A stretch of 64,000 bases of DNA from Alphaproteobacteria bacterium (GTDB taxonomy: Bacteria > Myxococcota_A > UBA796 > GCA-2862545), in contig JACKEQ010000009.1 in the NCBI GenBank assembly GCA_020632885.1, positions 62,001-126,000 on the forward strand, given 5' to 3'. Positions 26,525 through 33,655 of this stretch are shown here, one piece after another (the first letter of the stretch is position 1; every line of letters begins with the position of its first letter). Made by a program: the position numbers and the translations under genes. The notes under the pieces were generated by a model that saw only the letters and a program-made list of their open reading frames with translations, did no database searches and was not told the origin of the DNA.

Positions 26525-28030
26525 GTGCTCGCTCTCGCGCTCCTCGGTTGTGGGGACCCCACCTCGGACACCACCGACACCACCGACACCGTCGTGACGG
26601 CCGTGCCGGGGGTCGCACCTCCCGGGCTCTCCGCGGAGGAGGTGCTCGCGGGGAACGTCGACGCCTCTCGGGTGAGCGACGACGAGTGGACCCTCGAGGG
26701 CGCCGTGTCCATCGAGCTGGACGGAACGTCCGGCACGGTGGACGGCGAGGGGGCGACCGTCACGGACGGCCTGCTGACGATCACGGCGGGCGGGACTTAC
26801 GTGCTCACCGGCTCCTTCGTGGGCCAGGTGCGCGTTGGGGCGCCCGAGGACGCGCTGGTGACCCTCGTGCTCGCGGGCGTCACCGTGCAGGGCGGGTCGG
26901 CGCCTGCCCTCCGCGTCGACACCGCGGACGACGTCCTCCTCCAGCTCCAGGCGGGCACGACGAGCCTCCTGGCGGACAGCGCGACCTCCTGGGACCCCGG
27001 GGCCCCGAACGCCACGGTGTACGCGGCCTGCGACCTCACCGTGGCCGGGGAGGGTGCGCTGGAGGTGGTGGCGTCGGGTGGGGACGCCATCACCTCGGAG
27101 GACGACCTCGTCGTGCGTGGGGGCGTGCTCACCGTGACCGCTGCGGACGACTGCCTGCGCGGGAAGGACGCGCTCGTGGTGGCGGGCGGCGACCTGGACC
27201 TGTCGTGCGACGGGGACGGGCTGCACGCGGACGACGAGGACGACGGGCGCGGCTGGGTGCTCGTGGAGGGCGGCACGTTGACGATCGACGCGGGCGACGA
27301 CGGAATCGACGCGGCCTCGGACGTCCTGCTCACCGGCGGGACCACCGTGCTGGCGGCCGCAGACGACGGGGTGCACGCCGAGGAGGCCCTGGTGATCGAG
27401 GATGGCGAGCTCTCCGTCACCGCGAGCACCGAGGGGCTCGAGGGCTTCTACGTGGCCGTCACGGCCGGGACGGTGGACGTGCGTGCCAGCGACGACGGCG
27501 TGAACGGCGCTGGTGGGGCCACGCAGGACCCCATGGGGGACGGGGGACAAGAGGTCTGGCTCATGGGCGGGCGGCTCGTGATCGACGCGGACGGTGACGG
27601 ACTCGACTCCAATGGGTCGCTCGTGATCGCCGGTGGGGACACCGTGGTCTGGGGGCCCACCCAGAGCATGAACGGTGCGCTGGACGCCAACGCGGGCATC
27701 GCGGTGGACGGCGGCACCCTGCTGGCGGTCGGGAGCGCGGGGATGCCCGAAGCGCCGGAGTCGGGCTCCGAGCAGCCCTGGATCGCGGCGACCCTGACGT
27801 CCATGGTGGCTGTCGGGGCGGCGGTGGAGATCGCCGAGGAGGGCGGTGCGACCGTGGCGTCCTTCACGGCCGAGAAGCGGTTCCAGACGCTCGTGTACTC
27901 CAGCGATGCCGTGGTGGCAGGTGCTTCGTACGTGGTGCGGGTGGACGGCAGCGATGTGGTGACGGTCGCCGAGGGCACCGCCTTCGCGGGCGGGGGTCCG
28001 GGTGGCGGCCCGGGTGGCGGCAGGCCGTAG
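26525..28030 (+). CDS. carbohydrate-binding lipoprotein, Cthe_2159-like beta-helix
   Basis: A 501-aa protein starting at GTG 26525 with GGAGG upstream. The signal MLALALLGC makes it a lipoprotein, followed by a short Thr/Asp linker. The body repeats GGxLTIxAxDDGIDA-like turns (SGGDAITSEDDLVVRGG, GDDGIDAASDVLLTGG, SDDGVNGAGG), the pattern of the Cthe_2159/DUF4353 family of parallel beta-helices that bind acidic or cellulosic polysaccharides. The C-terminus is GGGPGGGPGGGRP. It is probably surface-exposed for plant or algal polymer binding (inference). The gene-free repeat block begins right after its stop. Confidence 0.8.
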   Translation: MLALALLGCGDPTSDTTDTTDTVVTAVPGVAPPGLSAEEVLAGNVDASRVSDDEWTLEGAVSIELDGTSGTVDGEGATVTDGLLTITAGGTYVLTGSFVGQVRVGAPEDALVTLVLAGVTVQGGSAPALRVDTADDVLLQLQAGTTSLLADSATSWDPGAPNATVYAACDLTVAGEGALEVVASGGDAITSEDDLVVRGGVLTVTAADDCLRGKDALVVAGGDLDLSCDGDGLHADDEDDGRGWVLVEGGTLTIDAGDDGIDAASDVLLTGGTTVLAAADDGVHAEEALVIEDGELSVTASTEGLEGFYVAVTAGTVDVRASDDGVNGAGGATQDPMGDGGQEVWLMGGRLVIDADGDGLDSNGSLVIAGGDTVVWGPTQSMNGALDANAGIAVDGGTLLAVGSAGMPEAPESGSEQPWIAATLTSMVAVGAAVEIAEEGGATVASFTAEKRFQTLVYSSDAVVAGASYVVRVDGSDVVTVAEGTAFAGGGPGGGPGGGRP

Positions 28031-28035
28031 CGGCC

Positions 28036-28998
28036 GATCCCGGACGACCCGGGTCTGCGGGGGTTCGGGGGGTCGGCGTTGGCGGATGGGCCCTCGTGCG
28101 CGAGTCTGCCTTGGAGCTTGTGGCTGCTGGGCCTCGAGGAGGAGTTCGTCGATGGGTGGGAGGCCGTCGTACGCGGGTGGACGGACGGCGGATTGCTCGG
28201 GATTCTCGGATCGACGGGTGTGGAAGGGTCGGACTTCTCGGCGTTCCGGAAGCGTGCGTGGGCGAACGGCCTCCCGGCGGGGAGCTGATCACTCCGCTCC
28301 CTCCGGTCGCTGCGCGGCCGCTGAGGCGGCCTTGCCGGCCCTCGGCGCGGGCGGCCTCGACAGGCGAAGGGTTTCGCGAAGCGAAATCGTCGTCCTGTCG
28401 AGTGACCCGTGTCGCGCACGAGGGGGTTCGATGGGTCGGCGTGGGCGGATGGGACCCTCGTGCGCGAGTCTGCCTGCGCCTTCGAGCTTGTTTCTGCTGG
28501 GCTACACGCCCGGGTCCTGACGAAGGGGGGGTTGTGTGCCGGGTCGAAGCGTTGGGGTTCTCGGGGAGGTCGTCGACGAGTGGGAGGCCGTCGTACCCGC
28601 GTGGACGGACAGCGGACTGCTCGGGATTCTCGGATCGGCGGGTGTGGAAGGGTCGGACTTCCCAGCGTTCCGGAGGCGTGCGTGACCGGACGGCCTCCCG
28701 GCGGGGAGCTGATCACTCCGCTCCCTCCGGTCGCTGCGCGGCCGCTGAGGCGGCCTTGCCGGCCCTCGGCGCGGTCGGCATATCGCGCACGAGGGGTCAC
28801 GGAGGGGTCGGCGTGGGCGGGTTGGCCCTCGCGCGCGAGTCTGCCTGCGCCTTCGAGCTTGTGACTGCTCGGCTTCAGGCCCGGGTCCTGACGAAGGGGG
28901 GGTGTGTGCCGGGTCGAGGCGTTGGGGTTCTCGGGGGAGGTCGTCGACGGGAAGGCCGTCGTACGCGCGTGGGACGGACTGTGGGGATCCCGGACGAC
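28036..28998. repeat. imperfect ~365-bp tandem repeat array bounded by a 13-bp direct repeat
   Basis: Three copies of a noncoding unit start near 28070, 28433 and 28805 (anchor GGGTCGGC; periods 363 and 372). A second anchor, CGAGTCTGCC, recurs at 28101, 28465 and 28836. Copy 1 lacks about 60 bp present in copy 2 but has an extra hairpin-forming piece at 28357-28402 (CTCGACAGG...CCTGTCGAG outside TTTCGC-GAA-GCGAAA). Copies 1 and 2 share the stem GGCCGC-TGAG-GCGGCC (28316-28331 in copy 1). Copy 3 is cut short near 28980. GATCCCGGACGAC occurs at 28036-28048 and again at 28986-28998, bounding the array. No frame through it looks like a host gene. Confidence 0.75.
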
Positions 28999-29445
28999 GC
29001 GGGCCGCCGGTGTGCGCCCACCCCGCCCCGGCACTCCGTCCACGGCGTCATCCCCGCCCCGTCGTGCGAAACGCTCGGGCGCCCAGAGGGCGCAGCCACG
29101 ACGCGGCCTCGGTCGTGCGCCGTCCCCTGCTCCTCCTCCTCGACCCGCCCCAGGTTGCGCACGGCCGATGGCACGCCAGAGGCCGGACCGAGCTCCGCTC
29201 GGCCGGGCTCAGCGTAGCGCCGGGGCGGGGGGAGGCGGAGGGGGGCCGTCACAGGCCCCCCTGAGCTGAGCTCCCGGGCAGGTTCCGCCCCAGCCGGGCG
29301 GAACCGTCCGGTCGTCCGTGAAGCAGCGCCCCAGTCCGGGTCTACCCTCCGACCTACCCCCAGCACTCCAACCCCTGTCGCACCGCCGCTCCGGCCGTCT
29401 ACCCCGCCGCGGCACTCCGCCCCCAATAGGACACGGACGCCGGAC
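28999..29445. other. gene-free interval with strong hairpins
   Basis: No convincing gene is seen on either strand. Two strong hairpins stand out: GGGGGGCC/GGCCCCCC at 29240-29247 and 29254-29261 with loop GTCACA, and a perfect 10-bp stem GGTTCCGCCC/GGGCGGAACC at 29281-29290 and 29296-29305 with loop CAGCC. They could be a terminator pair, part of a small RNA, or the tail of the repeat element to the left. The stretch is C-rich on the plus strand from 29310 onward. Confidence 0.5.
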
Positions 29446-29805
29446 CTAGCGACTCTGGGCGCGCGCCAGGCGGTCGAGCTCCACGAGGGTGCGGGAGAAC
29501 AGGTCCGCGACCTCCGTGACCTCGTCGTCGAGCCCGTCCGGGAGCCCACCGTCGCGGGTGGCCTGCTCCAGCACGAGGAGCCGCTGCTGGAGCGCGATGG
29601 CACCCAGGTTGGCGCTCGCCCCCTTCATCCGATGGGCGGCCTCGTGCACCCCACGCGCGTCCTGGCCCTGCGCGGCCACGCGCAGCATGCCGAGCACACG
29701 CCGGCCGTCCGCCTCGAACACGGCGAGGATCTCCGTCACCGGATCCGGCTGTCCGGGGATGCGGAGCTCTGCGAGCATCTCCAACATCGCGGCGTCGACC
29801 AACAT
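29446..29805 (-). CDS. histidine phosphotransfer (Hpt) domain protein
   Basis: A 119-aa stand-alone Hpt protein. The motif HEAAHRMKGASANLGA places phospho-accepting His58 in the usual helix. The start at ATG 29805 has AGGA five nt upstream; ATG 29826 is an alternative. Stand-alone Hpt proteins shuttle phosphate between hybrid kinases and response regulators, but none is adjacent, so its partners must be elsewhere. It diverges from the Rossmann-protein gene over 48 bp through a shared -10 element. Confidence 0.87.
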   Translation of the reverse strand: MLVDAAMLEMLAELRIPGQPDPVTEILAVFEADGRRVLGMLRVAAQGQDARGVHEAAHRMKGASANLGAIALQQRLLVLEQATRDGGLPDGLDDEVTEVADLFSRTLVELDRLARAQSR

Positions 29806-29821
29806 GCTTCCTCTCGGGGCC

Positions 29822-29831
29822 ACCATAGGTT
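29822..29831. promoter_or_regulatory. overlapping divergent -10 boxes ACCATAGGTT
   Basis: TAGGTT (29826-29831, plus) is 22 nt from ATG 29854. TATGGT (29827 to 29822, minus) is 16 nt from ATG 29805. They share the central TA. Confidence 0.45.
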
Positions 29832-29853
29832 CTCATCGGCACGAGGAGATTTC

Positions 29854-30594
29854 ATGGGCATTTCAGTGTTCGGCGCCGGGACGCTCGGCGCGCGCGTGCT
29901 CGCGGGCACCTCCGGCGTTCGTCGCGCCATCACGCGGACAGAGGCCCGATGGGCGCAACTGCGCGCCCTGGGCGCGATCCCGACCCTCGATTGGCCGACG
30001 CCCGGGCGCGACGATCTCGTCGTGCTCGCCCTCCCCGGCAGCGCCGCACAGGCCGAGGCCATCGCGCGTCTGGCCGGCAGCCGACCCGACCGCGCGGTGC
30101 TCGTGTCGACCACGGGCTACCACGCCCCCTACGCGGGCGAGGTCTCCGCGGGCAGCCCACCCGGAGCCAGCGCGCGCGCGCAGGAGGCCGCTGAGACCGA
30201 AGCGGCATTCCGGGACTGGATGGGCGACCGGGGCACGATCGTCCGGCTGGGCGGCCTCTACACCGCCACCCGCGGACCCGCAGCCCACTTCGCCCGCACC
30301 CTCCAGGTCCGACCCGGTCCGGCGGACGCCCCCCTGCCCCTCGTGCACTACGACGACGCCGCGACCCTCGTGATCCGCGCCCTCGAGAGGCCCGCCCCGC
30401 CCGTCGTGATCGGGGTCACCGCCGTCCCCACCCGCGAGGCGTTCTACACCACCGTCGCGGCCCACCTCGGCGTGCCCGTCCCACCCCTGGGGCCCGCCGC
30501 CGGTGCCGTGGCCTTCGACCTCCGCACCTGCCGGGAGCTCCTGCCCGATCCGGCCCAGCCCGACTGGCGCGCACACCTCCCACCGGCGAGCTAA
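29854..30594 (+). CDS. NAD(P)-binding Rossmann-fold protein, SDR/YeeZ-like
   Basis: A 246-aa protein beginning with a nucleotide-binding strand-loop (GISVFGAGTLGARVL). The body has VVLALPGSAAQAEAI, STTGYHAPYAGEV and RLGGLYTATRGP, typical of extended short-chain dehydrogenase or nucleoside-diphosphate-sugar epimerase relatives such as YeeZ. The central Tyr-x3-Lys is not clear, so catalysis is uncertain. GAGGAG precedes the ATG. The aldehyde dehydrogenase gene follows after 23 nt on the same strand. Confidence 0.75.
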   Translation: MGISVFGAGTLGARVLAGTSGVRRAITRTEARWAQLRALGAIPTLDWPTPGRDDLVVLALPGSAAQAEAIARLAGSRPDRAVLVSTTGYHAPYAGEVSAGSPPGASARAQEAAETEAAFRDWMGDRGTIVRLGGLYTATRGPAAHFARTLQVRPGPADAPLPLVHYDDAATLVIRALERPAPPVVIGVTAVPTREAFYTTVAAHLGVPVPPLGPAAGAVAFDLRTCRELLPDPAQPDWRAHLPPAS

Positions 30595-30617
30595 GAGCGG
30601 AGACCGCAGGAGCCCGG

Positions 30618-32147
30618 ATGCCCCAAGAGAACCGCTGTCCCGCAGACGGCCGCGCCCTCGTCCCCGTACGCTGGACCGAACCCTCCGCCGTCGCCGAGGT
30701 GGTCGCCCGCTGCCGCGCCGCCCAGCCCGCGTGGGCCGCCCTCCCGCTCGCCACCCGCCAGAAGCGCATCACCCTCCTCGGTCGGCGGATCGTCGAGCGT
30801 CGCCTGGAGGCCATGGACGTGCTCGGCGACGAGCTGGGTCGCCACCCCACCGACAGCCTGATGAGCGAGCTCGTCATCGCCGGCAACTACGCCAAGGGAG
30901 CCGCCGCCCTCGCAGGCGACGCCCTGCGCGACGAGCACGTCCGCCTCTCGCCCATCGAGTTCCCCGGCAAGCGAGCCGTCATCCAGCGCGTCCCACGCGG
31001 CGTGGTCGGCGTCATCGCACCCTGGAACTACCCGCTCCTCCAGTTCTTCAAGCCGCTCTTCCCCGCCCTGCTCGCCGGGAACACCGTGGTCATCAAGCCC
31101 TCCGAGCACACGCCTCGCTCCGGGATCTGGCTGCACGGGCTCCTGCAGGAGGTCCTGGGCCCCGACGTCGTCGGCATCGTCCAGGGCGACGGCGCCGTCG
31201 GACAGGCCCTCGTGGACCAGGTGGACGCCGTGGTGTTCACGGGCAGCGTGGCCACGGGCCGGAAGGTGGCCACTCAGGCGGCCGGCCGCCTGATCCCGAG
31301 CTCCATCGAGCTCGGCGGCAACGACGCGGCCATCGTGCTCGCGGACTGCGACGTGGACCGCACGGCCGCAGGCCTCGCGTTCTGGAGCTTCCACAACGCC
31401 GGGCAGGACTGCTCGAGCGTCGAGCGCATCTACGTGGAGCGCGGCGTGGCCGACGCTTTCGTCGACCGCCTCGTCCAGGTGACGGCGGCCCTCGCGGTCC
31501 ACCCCGACGGTGACGGCGAGGTCCCCCCGCTGCAGAACCCCGCCCAGCTCGCCATCGTCGAGGACCACGTCGCCGACGCCATCGCGAAGGGCGCCATCCT
31601 CCGCACCGGCGGCCAGCGCTGCGGCGAGGGCTACGGCTACCGTCCCACCGTGCTGGACGGCTGCGCGCCCGGCATGAAGGTGATCGAGGAGGAGACCTTC
31701 GGGCCCGTGGTGGCGATCGTGCGCGTCGACGACGCCGCTGCCGCCGTGGAGGCCGCCAACGCGAGCGTCTACGGCCTGAACGGCTCGGTGTGGACGCGCG
31801 ATCTGGCCCGCGGCGAGGCCCTCGCACGCCAGCTCGAGGTCGGCGTGGCCTACGTGAACAACCACAGCTTCACGGGCGCGATCCCGCAGCTCCCGTGGAC
31901 CGGCGTGAAGCACACGGGCACCGGTGTCGCCGGCAGCCGCCACGCCTACGCGACGTTCACCCGCCCGCGCACCCTGATCGTCGACAAGGGCCGCCAGCCC
32001 GATGTCTTCTGGTTCCCGGCCAACGCGGACCTCGCGCGCCTGGGGCACGCGGTCGCGGAGCTCGGCCTCGGACGCGTGAGCCGTGTGGCCACCTTGCTGC
32101 CCCTCCTCGCCAGGCGGGGCGCACAGATCCTCGGGCTGGGGCGGTAG
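30618..32147 (+). CDS. aldehyde dehydrogenase family protein
   Basis: A 509-aa NAD(P)-dependent aldehyde dehydrogenase. The Rossmann-type GSVATGRKV binds cofactor, ELGGND carries general-base Glu231, and HNAGQDCSS carries nucleophile Cys265. EETFGPVVAI and the C-terminal PWTGVKHTG segment are also conserved. The long, basic C-terminal extension after about residue 465 (RLGHAVAELGLGRVSRVATLLPLLARRG) resembles the membrane-associating tail of fatty aldehyde dehydrogenases, so long-chain aldehydes are a possible substrate (inference). It ends 2 nt from the convergent gene. Confidence 0.9.
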   Translation: MPQENRCPADGRALVPVRWTEPSAVAEVVARCRAAQPAWAALPLATRQKRITLLGRRIVERRLEAMDVLGDELGRHPTDSLMSELVIAGNYAKGAAALAGDALRDEHVRLSPIEFPGKRAVIQRVPRGVVGVIAPWNYPLLQFFKPLFPALLAGNTVVIKPSEHTPRSGIWLHGLLQEVLGPDVVGIVQGDGAVGQALVDQVDAVVFTGSVATGRKVATQAAGRLIPSSIELGGNDAAIVLADCDVDRTAAGLAFWSFHNAGQDCSSVERIYVERGVADAFVDRLVQVTAALAVHPDGDGEVPPLQNPAQLAIVEDHVADAIAKGAILRTGGQRCGEGYGYRPTVLDGCAPGMKVIEEETFGPVVAIVRVDDAAAAVEAANASVYGLNGSVWTRDLARGEALARQLEVGVAYVNNHSFTGAIPQLPWTGVKHTGTGVAGSRHAYATFTRPRTLIVDKGRQPDVFWFPANADLARLGHAVAELGLGRVSRVATLLPLLARRGAQILGLGR

Positions 32148-32149
32148 GC

Positions 32150-32599
32150 CTACTCTTCGACGGCGGGCCGGCGGACCATGACCACCTGGTCGCCCTCGCC
32201 CTCGCGGATCTTCACCGCACCCTCGAGGAGCAGCTCGCCGCGCCCGTTGTGCACAGCCCAGACGTGCTCGCCGAGGGGCAGCTCGAAGGCGTTGGGCAGC
32301 TTGCCGGCCTCCTCACCGTCGATCGAGAGCACCTGTCCCGAGAACTCGCTGCCCGCGAACACGACGTTGCGGAGCACCACCGGCGCGGCGCGGGGCCGCG
32401 GAGGCGGCTCGGGCACCACACAGCGGTCCGGGAGGGTCTTCATGCCCTCGGGGCAGCGCGGGATCCCCACACAGGCCTTGCCGTTCCAGGCCTGACCGGG
32501 CCAGCAGCAGTTGCCCAGGGTGAACTCCGAGCGCACCTGACCGGCCGGACAGGCGTCCTGGGCGAGGGCGATGGTGGCGAAGACCCACAGACCGAACAT
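32150..32599 (-). CDS. secreted Cys-rich protein with PEGA-like segment
   Basis: A 149-aa exported protein from ATG 32599: signal MFGLWVFATIALA, then a Cys-rich module (ACPAGQVRSEFT, GNCCWPGQAWNGKAC, RCPEGM). CxxGQ...CCWPGQ...CxG modules of this kind are frequent in Myxococcota proteins. After a Pro/Arg linker the second half resembles a PEGA repeat (SIDGEEAGKLPNAFELPLGEHVWAVHNGRGE). Its function is unknown. The start is only 28 bp from the mutH ATG. Confidence 0.7.
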   Translation of the reverse strand: MFGLWVFATIALAQDACPAGQVRSEFTLGNCCWPGQAWNGKACVGIPRCPEGMKTLPDRCVVPEPPPRPRAAPVVLRNVVFAGSEFSGQVLSIDGEEAGKLPNAFELPLGEHVWAVHNGRGELLLEGAVKIREGEGDQVVMVRRPAVEE

Positions 32600-32616
32600 C
32601 GAAGAGCGCTCCCGGC

Positions 32617-32622
32617 TACAGT
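32617..32622 (+). promoter_or_regulatory. -10-like hexamer TACAGT immediately before mutH
   Basis: Only 5 nt separate the hexamer from ATG 32628, and no ribosome-binding site is present. If it is the -10 box, transcription would start at the A of the ATG, giving a leaderless mRNA. Confidence 0.4.
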
Positions 32623-32627
32623 GTGGC

Positions 32628-33302
32628 ATGCGATGGGCGGACCCACCAACCGACGAGGCCGCTCTCTTGTTCCGCACGACCGCGTTGGCCGGCCGTCGGC
32701 TGGACGAGCTGGCCGCCGCGATCGGGGCCACGGTGCCCCGCGACCTCAAGCGCGACAAGGGGTGGATCGGCACGCTCCTCGAGGCGGCCCTCGGCGCATC
32801 GGCGTCCTCCCGGCCCGTCCCGGACTTCGAGGCCCTCGGCATCGAGCTCAAGACCCTGCCGCTCGGCGCGGACGGGCGCGTGCGGGAGTCCACGTTCGTC
32901 ACGAGCGCACCGCTGGACGGCTCGATGGCGCACACCTGGGAGGCGAGCCGGGTGCGCGAGAAGCTCGCGGCGGTGCTCTGGGTGCCGATCGTCGGCGACG
33001 GCCCGCCCGGTGAGCGGCTCATCGGCCAGGGCGTGCTCTGGCGTCCCGACCCCGACGAGGAGGCCGTGCTCCGGGCCGACTGGGAGGAGCTCTCCGCGAT
33101 GCTCGCGCTCGGGGAGCACGGCGAGGTCGACGCCCGACGCGGGGTGGCCCTGCAGCTCCGCCCCAAGGCGGCCACGTCGAGCTCGCTGACCTGGACCCTC
33201 GGCGAGGAGGGCGACTGGGTGCAGGCCGGCCCTGTCGGCTTCTACCTGCGGGCGACCTTCACGCGCGCGCTCCTCGAGCGGCGCCTGCGGCTCGCCACAT
33301 GA
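32628..33302 (+). CDS. mutH: DNA mismatch repair endonuclease MutH
   Basis: A 224-aa homologue of the E. coli strand-discrimination nickase that cuts the unmethylated strand at hemimethylated GATC after MutS/MutL activation. The PD-(D/E)xK residues are intact as Asp66, Glu73 and Lys75 (DFEALGIELKTLPL), with the same spacing as D70/E77/K79 in E. coli. RDKGWIGTLLEAALGA, HTWEASRVREKLAAVLWVP, LRADWEEL and LQLRPKAA are diagnostic. Length is normal. MutH is mainly known from Gammaproteobacteria that also have Dam; no dam gene is in this window. It may be leaderless. Confidence 0.93.
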   Translation: MRWADPPTDEAALLFRTTALAGRRLDELAAAIGATVPRDLKRDKGWIGTLLEAALGASASSRPVPDFEALGIELKTLPLGADGRVRESTFVTSAPLDGSMAHTWEASRVREKLAAVLWVPIVGDGPPGERLIGQGVLWRPDPDEEAVLRADWEELSAMLALGEHGEVDARRGVALQLRPKAATSSSLTWTLGEEGDWVQAGPVGFYLRATFTRALLERRLRLAT

Positions 33303-33336
33303 TCACTCACCGGGTCAGCCGCCGACACGCACGCGC

Positions 33337-33615
33337 ATGAACGGCTTCCTCGGCCCACTCGAGGTGGTGGAGACCTTCATGATCTCGGGACGGGGCCTCG
33401 TCGTCGTGCTCGATGGAGCCACCGATCTCCCCGTCGGAAGAGCGATCCGGGCGACCGTCACCACTCCGGACGGCCACCGGATCGCCGTCTCGGCGTTCCG
33501 AGAGTGGCTGCTGCGCCGAGAGCCCACCCACCACGAGCGCGAGTGCTTCCTCCTCGCCGCTCTCGCGAAGCAAGACGTCCCCGCAGGCTCGACGGTCACG
33601 TTCGAGGGGGCGTGA
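33337..33615 (+). CDS. small beta-barrel-like hypothetical protein, 92 aa
   Basis: The ATG at 33337 lies 34 nt after mutH. The sequence FMISGRGLVVVLDGATDLPVGRAIRATVTTPDGHRI resembles domain 2 of EF-Tu-like translational GTPases (a small beta barrel), and the remainder is a short helix with PTHHERECFLLAAL. There is no GTPase part and no signal peptide. It could be a stand-alone barrel of unknown role. A second promoter is not evident, so cotranscription with mutH is possible. Confidence 0.55.
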   Translation: MNGFLGPLEVVETFMISGRGLVVVLDGATDLPVGRAIRATVTTPDGHRIAVSAFREWLLRREPTHHERECFLLAALAKQDVPAGSTVTFEGA

Positions 33616-33655
33616 GGCGACCGATCGCGTTGCACCGATGCTCGCGCGGACGCCG

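Noticed and set aside
27448..29043. 531-aa minus-strand frame across the repeat block
   Set aside because: Antisense to the carbohydrate-binding gene for its last third; the rest is repeated low-complexity Pro/Arg without family features.
28986..29445. insertion sequence remnant
   Set aside because: No transposase-like frame and no terminal inverted repeats were found; only direct repeats.
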